Source of the DNA: Chloroflexota bacterium
GTDB lineage: Bacteria; Chloroflexota; Chloroflexia; Thermomicrobiales; UBA6265
Direction: 5' to 3'
Length of the DNA stretch: 64,000 bases
NCBI GenBank assembly: GCA_023389575.1
Contig: JAEWEG010000045.1
Coordinates: 1-64,000 of the forward strand
Part shown: positions 8,585 through 17,571 of the stretch, in pieces
Layout: every line of letters begins with the position of its first letter
Position numbering within the stretch: the stretch's first letter is position 1
Made by a program: the position numbers and the translations under genes
The notes under the pieces: model-generated
What the model saw: only the letters and a program-made list of their open reading frames with translations
Told to the model about the DNA's origin: nothing
Databases searched by the model: none

Positions 8585-9454
8585 TCACGTAAAGAGGCCG
8601 CCCGGGTCGTTCAACTCGCTCCGCACCATCACCCGGATCACCCGTGCCAGTTCCCGCGCGTTGGTGAAGTTGATCGCGTGAGGAATCCCCGGCATCACCA
8701 TCGCCCGGCCATTCGGAAACGCGTCCGCCAGCTCGTGAATCCACGCTGGCGGCGCGATCGGGTCTCGCTCGCCGCCGACCACCAGCACTGGCGCTTGCAC
8801 CCGCAGGACACGTTCAATCTGCGGATCGCGAATCGAACGGCGCAGCATCCTCAACCCGGATATCGGGCTGCTGAGCATCACGTCCCGGAGCCACACCGGC
8901 CACAGCCGCGCCGACTCCCGCGGGATGTCGAGCAGTCCCCGGATCATCACCTGAACTGACCAGCGAACCGCCGGGTCCATCGTCGGCGACACCAGCACCA
9001 GCGCCCTGACGAGATCCGGCCGCTTCACCGCGAGATGCGTGAGTACCTGGCAGCCCATCGAGTTCGCCACCAGCACCGCGCCCGACACGGCGTGTTCGTC
9101 CAGCCACCAGGCCAGCCCCTCCGCCAGTTGCTCCAGGGTCAACAGTCCTCGCCGCAAGGTGCTTCGCCCGGTCCCCGGTAGGTCAGGCACGTAGATCGCG
9201 AACTCGTCGTCCAGTTCACTCGCGATTGGCTGGAAGTAGGATCCCGAGACCACCACGCCATGGACCATCACCAGCGGTGGAAACCCGTTACTCTCTCCGG
9301 CTGGCTCGGAGATTCGGGCGAACCAGTCGCAACCGACCCCGTCCATCGCCTCATACACCCACTGGGTCCGGGCCCACCCATCGTCCTCGCTTGGCCACCA
9401 CCGGCGAACCGTTCGGCTCACCAGCGTTCTCCGGCGGCTATCGCCTTCCGGCAC
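8585..9454 (-). CDS. Alpha/beta hydrolase
   Basis: A 289-residue alpha/beta-hydrolase fold protein. The oxyanion region is MVHGVVVSG, the nucleophile elbow VANSMGCQVL (Ser), the acid GGERDPIAPP (Asp) and the catalytic His MPGIPHAINF. PDLPGTGRS is the conserved strand-turn before the elbow. Length fits the haloperoxidase/esterase-like group; the substrate is unknown. The longest start (9454) overlaps the upstream Nudix gene by 37 bp, so a later start is possible. The gene is last of three on the minus strand (2TM protein, Nudix, hydrolase). Confidence 0.85.
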   Translation of the reverse strand: MPEGDSRRRTLVSRTVRRWWPSEDDGWARTQWVYEAMDGVGCDWFARISEPAGESNGFPPLVMVHGVVVSGSYFQPIASELDDEFAIYVPDLPGTGRSTLRRGLLTLEQLAEGLAWWLDEHAVSGAVLVANSMGCQVLTHLAVKRPDLVRALVLVSPTMDPAVRWSVQVMIRGLLDIPRESARLWPVWLRDVMLSSPISGLRMLRRSIRDPQIERVLRVQAPVLVVGGERDPIAPPAWIHELADAFPNGRAMVMPGIPHAINFTNARELARVIRVMVRSELNDPGGLFT

Positions 9455-9873
9455 CAGTCGCGCACTTCATCGTTCAGCTCGATATCGTCGAGGTCCCCGA
9501 GCCCGAACCACCGCATGCCCTCCAGGACGGACGGCAACTCCTCTCCGGCGTCCACGGGCCGCGCGAAGTAGATGAGGTCGATGTGCTGGTGATCCGGCCC
9601 GATCTGCTCCAACTGGATGCCCTCAGGCCGAATGAGTTGCACCGGCTGGCCGGGATAGTCCATATCCAGCCCTCGCTCGCCCACAAGCTCAACCGCGATA
9701 CCGGCCTCCTCCGCCACCTCGCGCAGGGCGGCCTCGTCCGGCAACTCGTTCTCCTCGATGTGTCCGCCGGGTGGAAGCCACAGCCCAAGCTTGCGGTGCC
9801 GGTGCAGCACTACCTTTTCCTGGCACACGACAAACACGGCGACCGTGAAGTCGCGGGTCACTGTTTCACTCAT
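9418..9873 (-). CDS. Nudix hydrolase
   Basis: A 151-residue Nudix-fold pyrophosphohydrolase. The Nudix box runs from GGHIEENELPDE through REVAEEAGI and fits G-x5-E-x7-REUXEEXGU; the Glu residues bind Mg. The N-terminal strand FTVAVFVVCQEKVVLHRH and the LGLWLPPGGHIE segment are like small MutT/ADP-ribose-type members, so the substrate cannot be assigned. Its ATG overlaps the stop of the upstream 2TM gene in an ATGA arrangement (9870-9873), indicating translational coupling. Confidence 0.9.
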   Translation of the reverse strand: MSETVTRDFTVAVFVVCQEKVVLHRHRKLGLWLPPGGHIEENELPDEAALREVAEEAGIAVELVGERGLDMDYPGQPVQLIRPEGIQLEQIGPDHQHIDLIYFARPVDAGEELPSVLEGMRWFGLGDLDDIELNDEVRDWCRKAIAAGERW

Positions 9874-10460
9874 TCGCTCTTCGATGTCTCGTCGCTATCA
9901 CCGGATGGCGGGGTCAGCTGTCCGGTGCGGTCCAGCCACGCCGCGGCGGCCGCCTCCGACCACGATGCCCGTTCGGACGCTGGAATCTCGGGTCCCGGCA
10001 TGTCGCCGCTCCAGTCGCTCCACGGCTCGGCCTCGACCGCCCGCGGGTTGGACTCGTTCACACGGAAGGTCGCTTCCTGGGCGTTGGCGGATTCACTCGG
10101 TGGCATGGCCCAGGCCGTTCCTCCGGGGCGCCGCGCCACGATCAATGGCTCGTCGGGATCGTCCGCGTTCCACTGCCGCAACGCCCAGAGCAGGCCAACC
10201 ACCACCGCGTGGATCAGCACCAGCACCGTCCACGCCAGGATCCAGCGTTCCGCCCAGGTTCCGCCCGGATCCTGGATCAGATTGATCGAGTACAGCGCCA
10301 CGATCCCCAGCGCATACAGGCTGATGTGCGCCTGTAACAGCCCGAAGCCGCGGAGCCACGCCACCAGCGGCTTGTCCGGATGCTCATCGCGGAACCCGTT
10401 TCGCGCCGCGTCGCGGTACCAGGCAAGCGATTCAAATGGGCGGGAGGGAGGTTGGGCCAT
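9870..10460 (-). CDS. 2TM-domain-like membrane protein
   Basis: A 196-residue protein with two clear membrane segments (LLQAHISLYALGIVALYSIN and ILAWTVLVLIHAVVVGLLWA) separated by a short loop, and a hydrophilic tail rich in Pro, Ser and acidic residues. The layout and the H-x3-Y...N pattern resemble the bacterial 2TM domain (PF13239), whose function is unknown. The ATG at 10460 is chosen because the frame beyond it is low-complexity and the position starts a typical MAQPPS... N-terminus. It is the first gene of the operon and overlaps the Nudix gene by 4 bp. Confidence 0.65.
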   Translation of the reverse strand: MAQPPSRPFESLAWYRDAARNGFRDEHPDKPLVAWLRGFGLLQAHISLYALGIVALYSINLIQDPGGTWAERWILAWTVLVLIHAVVVGLLWALRQWNADDPDEPLIVARRPGGTAWAMPPSESANAQEATFRVNESNPRAVEAEPWSDWSGDMPGPEIPASERASWSEAAAAAWLDRTGQLTPPSGDSDETSKSE

Positions 10461-10524
10461 GGTGCTGACACTCTGTCCTGATCGGCCGACGAGCCCGTAC
10501 TGAGCGAAGCGAAGTATCACCCAG

Positions 10525-10530
10525 AGTGTA
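10525..10530 (-). promoter_or_regulatory. Putative -10 element (TACACT) for the 2TM-Nudix-hydrolase operon
   Basis: On the minus strand the sequence reads cgTACACTctgg, 65 bp before the ATG at 10460. The hexamer recurs upstream of other genes in the window. No convincing -35 is visible. The surrounding 290-bp divergent spacer (10461-10750) also contains gtactgagcgaagcgaagta (from 10499), a sequence of the intergenic-repeat type. Confidence 0.35.
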
Positions 10531-10750
10531 CGACACTCTCCCCCTCGGGGAGGCCGGTTCGGGATGCCGCGCCTGACCCGGAGTGGTAGACTGAAGCCTG
10601 TCAGGCACGGTCGCGCAGCGCCACCGGCCTCTCGAACCTTCCGGTCCTTTTCCTCCGCGGAACAAACGCGAATCCCGGCCCGCAAGCCGGTCCCCGTCAC
10701 GATTCGTCGCGCGATCGATTCCTTCGTCGCCAAGCCAAGGGACTCAAATC

Positions 10751-11125
10751 ATGGCCCAACCACCGTCATACGAAGTTGCTCGCGACCGTGTGAACGTCAG
10801 AACACCCATGCGATGCCCGCTTTGCGACGGTCAGCTTCAGGATGTGTTGATCCGCGACATCGGCGGCGTCACGGCGTCCATTATCTGGCAGGTGCACGCT
10901 GGACGCTGCGAGGAGCACGGCTGGTTCCAGACCGAGGTCGTTTCCCGCCCACCGCGCGAGATCTTCGCCGTTACTCGACCCTTCGGCGCCGCCCGGCGGG
11001 TTGTGGTCAACGGCCGCGAGCACTTCTCCTTCTCGACCGCCTGGAACGATCTCCCGCCGGACAAGCGCCGCGAGAAGGTTGACCCGCTGGAAGCGGATTA
11101 CTGGCAAATCAAGCAGCCCGCCTAG
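10751..11125 (+). CDS. Hypothetical protein with probable zinc-binding cysteines
   Basis: A 124-residue protein I do not recognise. Near the N-terminus it has CPLCDGQL and, about 30 residues later, C-x2-H (RCEEHGWFQTE), a pattern compatible with a small zinc ribbon or treble clef. The rest is soluble-looking (REIFAVTRPFGAARRVVVNG) and ends near YWQIKQPA. No signal peptide or membrane helix is visible. The frame begins at the ATG at 10751 and is supported by codon use and by the neat gap to the next gene. A possible -10 (TAGACT, 10587-10592) lies 160 bp upstream. Confidence 0.6.
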   Translation: MAQPPSYEVARDRVNVRTPMRCPLCDGQLQDVLIRDIGGVTASIIWQVHAGRCEEHGWFQTEVVSRPPREIFAVTRPFGAARRVVVNGREHFSFSTAWNDLPPDKRREKVDPLEADYWQIKQPA

Positions 11126-11149
11126 GCGGCATCCGGGCCACCGACACCG

Positions 11150-11155
11150 TACAAT
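11150..11155 (+). promoter_or_regulatory. Putative -10 element (TACAAT) for the AI-2E transporter gene
   Basis: ccgTACAATcc lies 84 bp before the ATG at 11239 and 25 bp after the previous stop. No clear -35 is visible. Confidence 0.35.
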
Positions 11156-11238
11156 CCATGGAACATCCAGGCCAGCGGCGCGAACTTGATCGCGCCGCTT
11201 CGCCGTCACGGAACACCACTCAGGAGGCACAGGGTTTC

Positions 11239-12618
11239 ATGGCGTCGCTACCAGGCACAACTCCACGTGCGAGGGCCGAAACGCCACCCCCAGGCCACGA
11301 GGATCAGGGGCCCCGGGTGGGCCTGACCGCCGGATCGCTCTTTCTCGTCCTCGTCGCCTTCTGGGTGATGACTCGGATCGAATACGTCGTTGTCATCGCC
11401 CTCTTCGGCCTGCTTCTCGGAACCATCCTCGAAGGCCCCGTGCGCCGCATCCAGGATCGCCACGTGCCGCGCCCGGCCGCCATCGCCATGATCTACGCGG
11501 CGATCATTGGCCTCCTCGTCCTGCTCGTGTTCCTCATCGTCCCGGTCATCTCCGACCAGGCCGACACTTTCCAGGAGGAAATTCCCGGTCAGCTCGAAAG
11601 CCTCCAGCTTGAATGGGAGAACAGTTCCAACGGCCTCCTCAGCGGAACCGGCGCCTCACTCCTGGCCCGCGCGCGTGAGTTCCTCGACAACCCGGACAGT
11701 AATGTCGCCGTCTCCACCGACACCGTCCAAAACGTCATCCCGCTTATCTCCGGGGTCACGGCCGGCATCGTCGGCGTCGTCACCACCCTCGTCATCACGT
11801 TCTATTACCTGATGGAAAAGGCGTTCATCCGCAAGCTCGTCATCAGCCAGCTCGACCCGAAACGCCAGCCGCGCGTCAACCGGATCTGGCAGGATGTCGA
11901 GAACAAGGTCGGCGGCTGGATGCGAGGGCAGTTGCTCCTCTGCCTGATCATCGGCTGCATCGCCACCATCAGCTATGGCGTGCTGGATATCCGGTTCTGG
12001 CCCCTGCTGGGTCTGTGGGCGGGTGTCACCGAAATCATTCCCATCGTCGGGCCATGGATCGGCGGTATCCCCGCCGTCATCGTCGCGCTCACCCAAGGCT
12101 GGGAAAAAGCCCTCATGGTCGCCATCGTCATCATCGCCATGCAGTCCCTGGAGAACTGGTTCCTCGTGCCCCGTGTCATGCGTGGCGCCGTTGGCCTGTC
12201 CCCTCTCACCGTATTCCTCGCCATTCTCGCCGGCACCCAGTTCATGGGCGTGACCGGAGCCATCCTTGCCATCCCGATCGCCGCGGCGATCCAGGTGATC
12301 CTCACCGACTACTTCGCCACCCGCCAAATCCAGCGCGAGGGCACTCCGCAATCCGGTTGGCGGTGGATGCTCAGCCGCTCATCCTCCGACAATGTCGAGG
12401 AGGTGGCCCACATTTCGCCACCGGAGGACAGCGACCCACTGGAGAGTGAACAGACGATTTCGTCCGATTACCACGCCGGCCCGCCCGACGAACCGTCGCC
12501 CAGCCCCACTCCCAGCGATCCTAAATCCGATTCCACCCCGACGACCCGCCAGCAATGGGCACCCTTCGGGCGATCCGTGGACGGAGACACCTCGAATGAC
12601 AATGGCAAACCCGGCTGA
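11239..12618 (+). CDS. AI-2E family transporter (PF01594)
   Basis: A 459-residue integral membrane protein of the AI-2E/TqsA/PerM family, which includes exporters of autoinducer-2 and Na+/H+ antiporter-like proteins; the substrate is not predictable. Pairs of helices occur at the N-terminus (GSLFLVLVAFWVM; VVIALFGLLLGTIL) and around AIAMIYAAIIGLLVLLVFLI. The family-typical core FYYLMEKAFI, WMRGQLLLCLIIGCIA and LWAGVTEIIPIVGPWIGGIP follows. An extra hydrophilic Ser/Pro-rich C-terminal tail of about 90 residues is unusual. The start is ATG 11239 with AGGAGG at 11222-11227. Its last 23 bp overlap the peptidase gene. Confidence 0.88.
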   Translation: MASLPGTTPRARAETPPPGHEDQGPRVGLTAGSLFLVLVAFWVMTRIEYVVVIALFGLLLGTILEGPVRRIQDRHVPRPAAIAMIYAAIIGLLVLLVFLIVPVISDQADTFQEEIPGQLESLQLEWENSSNGLLSGTGASLLARAREFLDNPDSNVAVSTDTVQNVIPLISGVTAGIVGVVTTLVITFYYLMEKAFIRKLVISQLDPKRQPRVNRIWQDVENKVGGWMRGQLLLCLIIGCIATISYGVLDIRFWPLLGLWAGVTEIIPIVGPWIGGIPAVIVALTQGWEKALMVAIVIIAMQSLENWFLVPRVMRGAVGLSPLTVFLAILAGTQFMGVTGAILAIPIAAAIQVILTDYFATRQIQREGTPQSGWRWMLSRSSSDNVEEVAHISPPEDSDPLESEQTISSDYHAGPPDEPSPSPTPSDPKSDSTPTTRQQWAPFGRSVDGDTSNDNGKPG

Positions 12619-14146
12619 CGTGGGATTCCAGGACGCATGCGATCCACGCCCATTTGTTGGCCACCGGCTCTGCCATGTCATCCTTCCGCGAGCACATGAG
12701 GACCCGTTCAGCGAGGTGGAATCGCTACGCCGTCTTCTGATCGCGGAATCGGCGGAAGTCGAGGCCGAACTGGGCTGTCCCGTGGCGTTCGAGTCGGAAG
12801 GTCAACCGCGCAATGCCGGCTCCATCCTCCTCGTCGGCCCAGCGTCTCTCAACCCGGCCATCGCCGAAGCCGGATACGCCCCAGCGTCCGAGCCAATGGT
12901 GACCGTGGACCGCGACCACGCGACCGTCGTCGTCGACGGCCCCACCATCAGCGCGACAGGCGACGCCTTCCAGTTGCTCCGCACCGCCATTCACTCCGGG
13001 GAATCCACGCTCACCCCGAAGTCGCCCGAGACATCCAGCGACATCCTGGACGTCCTGAGGTCGGAGGTATGGAACACCTATCCCGCGCTCGAGCACCGAA
13101 ACCTGAACTGGACGGACATCCTCGCCCACCACGCATCCGAAATCCGCGATTCCAACGCGTCCCTGGCATCTCTCCAGCGCCTGTTCGCCGAGTTGCAAGA
13201 CGCCCACACCTGGGTCAAGGACGGAACCTTTGGCGGCCGGCTCCCATATCGGGCCTGGATCGAACCTGGTGATGGCTGGTTCACCCACGTTCCAACCTGG
13301 ACAGCCGCCTGGGCCTCGGGTGTTCGTCCCGGCGACCGCATCCCTGATGTCGATGGCCGCCACTGGTGGGAGCGCACGGCGGCGACGCCTCGCACCAGGG
13401 CCCTGGTCACGGGCTATCGCTGGCTGTCCGGCCAACCAGGAACGGACCGTTCCATGAAGGCGATCTCACCCACCGGAACGGTGATCGAATGGCGGGAATC
13501 CATCGAATCTGGCTTCCCACACGACCCGATCTCGTGGCGCGTTCTTCCCTCCGGCACCGGGTACCTTCGTATCCGGGCGTGGTTCCACGCCCGCGACTGG
13601 CGGTCATCCCTCGACACCGCGTTCGGCGAGCTTGCCGATTGCCCTCGCCTGCTGGTCGACCTTCGTGGAAACGCCGGTGGCAACCTGATCGCGGCGCAGG
13701 GCTTCCGGCACCGGTTCCTGGAGGAAGAAACGCTGCTCGGCCAGGTGCAATTCAGCATCGGGAACGGGAGACTGGGCAATCCCGCGCCGATGGTCGGCGT
13801 GCCAGCCTCCGATAGTCCTCGTTGGCTCAAACCGGTGCGCTTCCTGATCGACCGCCAGACCTACTCCGCCTCCGAGGACGCAATCCTCGGCCTGGGTGGA
13901 CTGCCCCACGTCCAGATCGTGGGGGAGCGGAGCGGCGGCGGCAGTGGACGACCGCGCACCATTACCCTGCGCGACGGCATGTTCGCCACCATTTCCACGG
14001 CCCTCACCTACGATCGGTACGGCCATTGCGTTGAAGGCAACGGCGTCCCGGTCGACATCGACCTCCCGCTCGAGGAGCACCATCGCGATCCCCGGCAGGT
14101 GACAGCCAGCGCCATCCTCGACCTGGCGGACCGGCACTGGGACTGA
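12596..14146 (+). CDS. S41-family peptidase-like protein
   Basis: A 516-residue protein. The C-terminal half carries the tail-specific-protease fold: a PDZ-like segment (TAAWASGVRPGDRIPDVDG), then GTGYLRIRAWF, the conserved LLVDLRGNAGGNLIAA, and the nucleophile region TYSASEDA. No Lys is seen about 25 residues after the Ser, so it is more like the tricorn/IRBP type (S41B) than the CtpA type. The N-terminal ~170 residues match no domain I recognise. No signal peptide is visible, so it is probably cytosolic. The start is ATG 12596 (MTMANPAD); another ATG is two codons later. It overlaps the transporter gene and is likely co-transcribed. Confidence 0.75.
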   Translation: MTMANPADVGFQDACDPRPFVGHRLCHVILPRAHEDPFSEVESLRRLLIAESAEVEAELGCPVAFESEGQPRNAGSILLVGPASLNPAIAEAGYAPASEPMVTVDRDHATVVVDGPTISATGDAFQLLRTAIHSGESTLTPKSPETSSDILDVLRSEVWNTYPALEHRNLNWTDILAHHASEIRDSNASLASLQRLFAELQDAHTWVKDGTFGGRLPYRAWIEPGDGWFTHVPTWTAAWASGVRPGDRIPDVDGRHWWERTAATPRTRALVTGYRWLSGQPGTDRSMKAISPTGTVIEWRESIESGFPHDPISWRVLPSGTGYLRIRAWFHARDWRSSLDTAFGELADCPRLLVDLRGNAGGNLIAAQGFRHRFLEEETLLGQVQFSIGNGRLGNPAPMVGVPASDSPRWLKPVRFLIDRQTYSASEDAILGLGGLPHVQIVGERSGGGSGRPRTITLRDGMFATISTALTYDRYGHCVEGNGVPVDIDLPLEEHHRDPRQVTASAILDLADRHWD

Positions 14147-14171
14147 CCACCGCCAAACGGTCAGTGGTCAG
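14143..14171 (+). terminator. Hairpin at the end of the S41 peptidase gene
   Basis: ctgaccac (14143-14150) pairs with gtggtcag (14164-14171), giving a perfect 8-bp stem. The left arm covers the stop codon. It could end the transporter-peptidase transcript before the LLM gene; no strong T-tract follows. Confidence 0.35.
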
Positions 14172-14232
14172 CCGCCGCCTCACCACCCGACAATTGCTCC
14201 CATATCGAGCGGTTTCATTCGAAAGGGACACC

Positions 14233-15033
14233 ATGTCAGGGACCACCACGCGACCGGTCAAGGTAAGCATTCAGATTCAACCCCAGCACGGCACTTACGA
14301 GCAGATGCGCGCCGCCTGGATTGCCGCCGACGAACTCGGCGTCGATACCATCTTCAACTGGGATCACTTCTACCCACTGGCCGGGGATGCCAACGGGCTT
14401 CATTTCGAGGCCTACACCCTGCTCGCCGCCATGGCCGAGGTGACCGAACGCGCGGCCATCGGATCGCTGGTGACGTGCAACTCCTATCGCAACCCGAACC
14501 TGCTCGCGGACATGTCCCGCACGATCGACCACATCTCGGGCGGGCGATTCGTCCTCGGCATCGGCTCCGGCTGGGCCGAGCGCGACTACTTCAATTACGA
14601 CTACGAGTTCGGAACCGCCGCGTCCCGCCTCCAGGACCTCAAGCGCGACCTCCCGATCATCCGCAAGCGGTTCGACAAGCTGAATCCCGGACCAGTCAAC
14701 GGCTCCATCCCAATCCTGATCGGTGGCGGTGGGGAGAAGGTAACCCTCCGGCTCGTCGCCGAGCATGCCGATACCTGGCACGCCTGGGGCGACGTGGAAA
14801 CGATGGCCCACAAGAGCCAGGTGCTGGAAGACTGGTGCGGCAAGGTCGGCCGCGATCCGTCCGAGATCGAGCGGTCAACTGGCGTGAATCCGATGGCGCT
14901 CGACATGGCCGAGCAGCACGTGGCCAACGGCGTGACCCACTTCACCACCAGCGCCTCTGGTCCGGACTACGATCTCGGCCCGGTGAAGGAACTGCTCCAG
15001 TGGCGCGACAAGGTCAACGCCACCCGCGGCTAG
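14233..15033 (+). CDS. LLM-class F420-dependent oxidoreductase
   Basis: A 266-residue luciferase-like monooxygenase-fold (TIM barrel) protein. Segments typical of the F420-dependent branch are visible: the cofactor-bulge strand DTIFNWDHFYPLAG, the helix-rich LLAAMAEVTERAAIGSLVT, RNPNLLADMSRTIDHISGGR, and FVLGIGSGWAERDYFNYDY. GGGGEKVTLRLVAEHADTWH is the usual C-terminal phosphate-binding region. The cofactor is probably F420H2, which is family knowledge; the substrate is unknown. The start is ATG 14233 with GAAAGGG at 14221-14227; the upstream frame (from 14164) lacks similarity. Confidence 0.85.
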   Translation: MSGTTTRPVKVSIQIQPQHGTYEQMRAAWIAADELGVDTIFNWDHFYPLAGDANGLHFEAYTLLAAMAEVTERAAIGSLVTCNSYRNPNLLADMSRTIDHISGGRFVLGIGSGWAERDYFNYDYEFGTAASRLQDLKRDLPIIRKRFDKLNPGPVNGSIPILIGGGGEKVTLRLVAEHADTWHAWGDVETMAHKSQVLEDWCGKVGRDPSEIERSTGVNPMALDMAEQHVANGVTHFTTSASGPDYDLGPVKELLQWRDKVNATRG

Positions 15034-15107
15034 TCCACCATTCCACCAATCCACATTCTGGACCGGCACTCACAGCCTATTGTGTGATGAACTACGTATG
15101 TTCGCAG

Positions 15108-15128
15108 GGGTCGATCTGGTATCGACCC
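15108..15128. terminator. Hairpin between convergent LLM and molybdopterin oxidoreductase genes
   Basis: gggtcgat-ctggt-atcgaccc gives an 8-bp perfect stem with a 5-nt loop. It sits between the stops at 15033 (+) and 15184 (-), the expected place for a shared terminator. It has no T-tract. Confidence 0.4.
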
Positions 15129-15183
15129 TGGAAGGTCACCGCCGACTATCCGGGCCCGCAGAACTCCTTCGGGATGGCCAGTC

Positions 15184-17571
15184 TCAGCGGGCCGGTGAAG
15201 GCGTGACCTCAACCCGCAGGTTCTTCATCACTGGCTGTCGGCTCTTGGCGCCGAAATCCACCACCGGGCACAACACGTTGAGTTCCGGCATATATCCGGC
15301 CGTCGAACCTCGCGGGATGTTGTAGGGCACCGCGAGATAGCCATGCACCGACCGGCGACTCCCGTCGCGAGCGATGCTGGTGATATCGATCCGGTCGAAC
15401 TCGGCCAGCCCGCGTTCCTTCATGTCAGCCTCGTTCATGAACAGCAGCGTCCGCAGGTTCTTGACGCCACGATAGCGGTCGTCGTTGGAATAGATGCTGG
15501 TGTTGAACTGGTCGTGCGAACGCATGGTGCTCAGGCTCAGGTGCCCAGCCTCCGGAACCACGTCCACCAGCGGCGCGGTCGAAAACTCCGCCCGGCCAGA
15601 CTCTGTCGTGAACACCCGTTCCCGCGCCAGTTGCCGGATTCGGAACCCACCCGGTTTGCGAGCGCGGCGATTGAAATCCTCGAACCCGTCCAGCGCCTTC
15701 GCGATTCGGTCGCGGATCAGGTCGTAGTTGGCGACCAGGCCCGCCCACGGGGTGCGGGTCTCCGGCAACGTCGCCTGGGCGAGCCCGCCGAGGATCGCCA
15801 CCTCGGACCGGAGGTGCGGCGAGGCCGGCTCCCTCTTCCCATTCGACAAATGCACCATGCTCATCGAGTCCTCGACCGAGACCATCTGGGCGCCTCCGCG
15901 CTGGATGTCTTGCTCGCTGCGCGCAAGGCATGGCAGGATCAGTGCCCGGCGACCATGAACCAGGTGACTGCGATTGAGCTTGGTCGATACCTGGATCGTC
16001 AGGTCGCACCGCCGCAATGCCTCGAACGCATACGGAGTGTCGGGTGTAGCCACCGCGAAATTGCCACCCATACCCAGGAACACCTTCACCTGTCCGGCGT
16101 GCATCGCCTCGATCGTCCCCACCACGTCGAGTCCCGGTTCCCGGGGCGGCGTAATGTCGCAGGCGGACGCAATCCGGTCGAGGAGTTCATCCGTGGGGTG
16201 GTGATTGATGCCCTGGGTGCGATTGCCCTGCACGTTGCTGTGCCCGCGAATCGGGCAGGGACCGGCTCCCGGTCGGCCGATATTGCCCCGCAGCAGCAAC
16301 AGGTTGGCGATTTCGCGAACCGTATCGACGCCATGCTCCTGCTGCGAGATACCCAGGCACCAGGCGATGATGCAGGCCTCGGCCTCGCGATAGATGCGCG
16401 TCATTTCCCTGATCGTTGCTTCGTCCACGCCAGACTGCGGCACGATCTCGTCCCACGGGGTCGCCTCGCAACTCGCTCGGTAGTCGTCCGCGCCGTTGGT
16501 GAATCGCTCGACGAAGGCCCAGTCAATCGCGCCCGGGTCATCTTCCGCCATCTCGAACAGCGCCTTCGCCATTCCGCGCACGAGCGCGGCGTCACCGCCA
16601 ATGCGCGGCTGGACATTGAGGGTGCTGGTGTCGGTGGCCTTGAAGCGGGCCATGTCCTTGAACTCGTGCGGCACGATCGTCCGCGTCGCCGCCGCTTCAA
16701 TTAGGGGGTTGATGTGAACGACGGCCGCGCCGCGCCTGGTCGCCTCCGCCAGGTACGTGAGCATCCGCGGAGCGTTTGTGGCGGCGTTCACCCCGAGCAG
16801 GAAGATGGCGTCGGCCTGCTCCCAGTCGTGAATGTCCACCGTTCCCTTGTTGGTGCCGATCGAGGCCCTCAAGGCCACCCCGCTTGCCTCGTGGCACATG
16901 TTGGAGCAGTCCGGCAGGTTGTTGGTGCCATACTCGCGCACGAACCACTGATACAGGAAGCTGGCTTCGTTGCTCAGTCGCCCCGACGTGTAGAACGATG
17001 CCTGGTTCGGTGAATCCAGGCCGCGCAGCGTCTCGCCCGCAACCGAGAAGGCGTCATTCCACGAAATGGGCAGGTAGCGATCGCTCTCGGGGTCGTAGCT
17101 CATCGGCTCCGTCAGGCGGCCAGCGTCCTCCAAAGCGAAGTCGCTCCACTCCATCAATTCGGACACCGTGAACGTCGCGAAGAAGTCCCGCCCGACCTCC
17201 CCGGAACTCCGCTCCCAGGTCGCGTGCTTGACCCCGTTCTCACAGATGTCCAGCGTGACCTTGGGATCGTCCGGCCAGGCACATCCGGGGCAATCGAATC
17301 CACGCCGGTCCTTGTTCATGCGGAGGAAGATGCCCGGCGCCTCGCGCATCGACCGTTGGTGAAGCAAGGTCTTGGCGACGTTGATCGCGGCTCCCCAGCC
17401 AGCCGCCGGGTGGTGATAGTCGCTCCGGCTTGGCGCGGCCTCCGAATCAGGCCCGCACCCGGCCGCCGCGGCGCGGGTCGTTCCCTGGCCGCGCAGAACC
17501 TCGTCGGTTGGCGTGTTCGTGACGTTGCGGGGTTCCGCGGGTTCTGGTTGTGATCGTTCGACCGCGGCCAT
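15184..17571 (-). CDS. FdhF/YdeP-family molybdopterin oxidoreductase
   Basis: A 795-residue molybdenum enzyme related to formate dehydrogenase H alpha subunits, of the YdeP type (TIGR01701 group). The GFDCPGCAWPDDP segment near residue 95, SFYTSGRLSNEASFLYQWF, the conserved NMCHEASGVALRASIGTN, and GLGISQQEHGVDT-like and RGHSNVQGNRT segments all fit. The C-terminal domain ends with RSHDQFNTSIYS and the cofactor-contacting MNEADM region. No N-terminal 4Fe-4S four-Cys motif is visible, as in YdeP. The reaction is unknown; YdeP is linked to acid resistance. The start at 17571 is chosen because GAGGG lies 6 nt upstream; 17577 would leave no spacing. It is divergent from fdhD. Confidence 0.85.
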   Translation of the reverse strand: MAAVERSQPEPAEPRNVTNTPTDEVLRGQGTTRAAAAGCGPDSEAAPSRSDYHHPAAGWGAAINVAKTLLHQRSMREAPGIFLRMNKDRRGFDCPGCAWPDDPKVTLDICENGVKHATWERSSGEVGRDFFATFTVSELMEWSDFALEDAGRLTEPMSYDPESDRYLPISWNDAFSVAGETLRGLDSPNQASFYTSGRLSNEASFLYQWFVREYGTNNLPDCSNMCHEASGVALRASIGTNKGTVDIHDWEQADAIFLLGVNAATNAPRMLTYLAEATRRGAAVVHINPLIEAAATRTIVPHEFKDMARFKATDTSTLNVQPRIGGDAALVRGMAKALFEMAEDDPGAIDWAFVERFTNGADDYRASCEATPWDEIVPQSGVDEATIREMTRIYREAEACIIAWCLGISQQEHGVDTVREIANLLLLRGNIGRPGAGPCPIRGHSNVQGNRTQGINHHPTDELLDRIASACDITPPREPGLDVVGTIEAMHAGQVKVFLGMGGNFAVATPDTPYAFEALRRCDLTIQVSTKLNRSHLVHGRRALILPCLARSEQDIQRGGAQMVSVEDSMSMVHLSNGKREPASPHLRSEVAILGGLAQATLPETRTPWAGLVANYDLIRDRIAKALDGFEDFNRRARKPGGFRIRQLARERVFTTESGRAEFSTAPLVDVVPEAGHLSLSTMRSHDQFNTSIYSNDDRYRGVKNLRTLLFMNEADMKERGLAEFDRIDITSIARDGSRRSVHGYLAVPYNIPRGSTAGYMPELNVLCPVVDFGAKSRQPVMKNLRVEVTPSPAR

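Noticed and set aside
15184..17571. Calling this a formate dehydrogenase
   Set aside because: The four-Cys N-terminal cluster motif and a clear Sec/Cys formate site are not visible; the sequence fits the YdeP branch, whose reaction is unknown.
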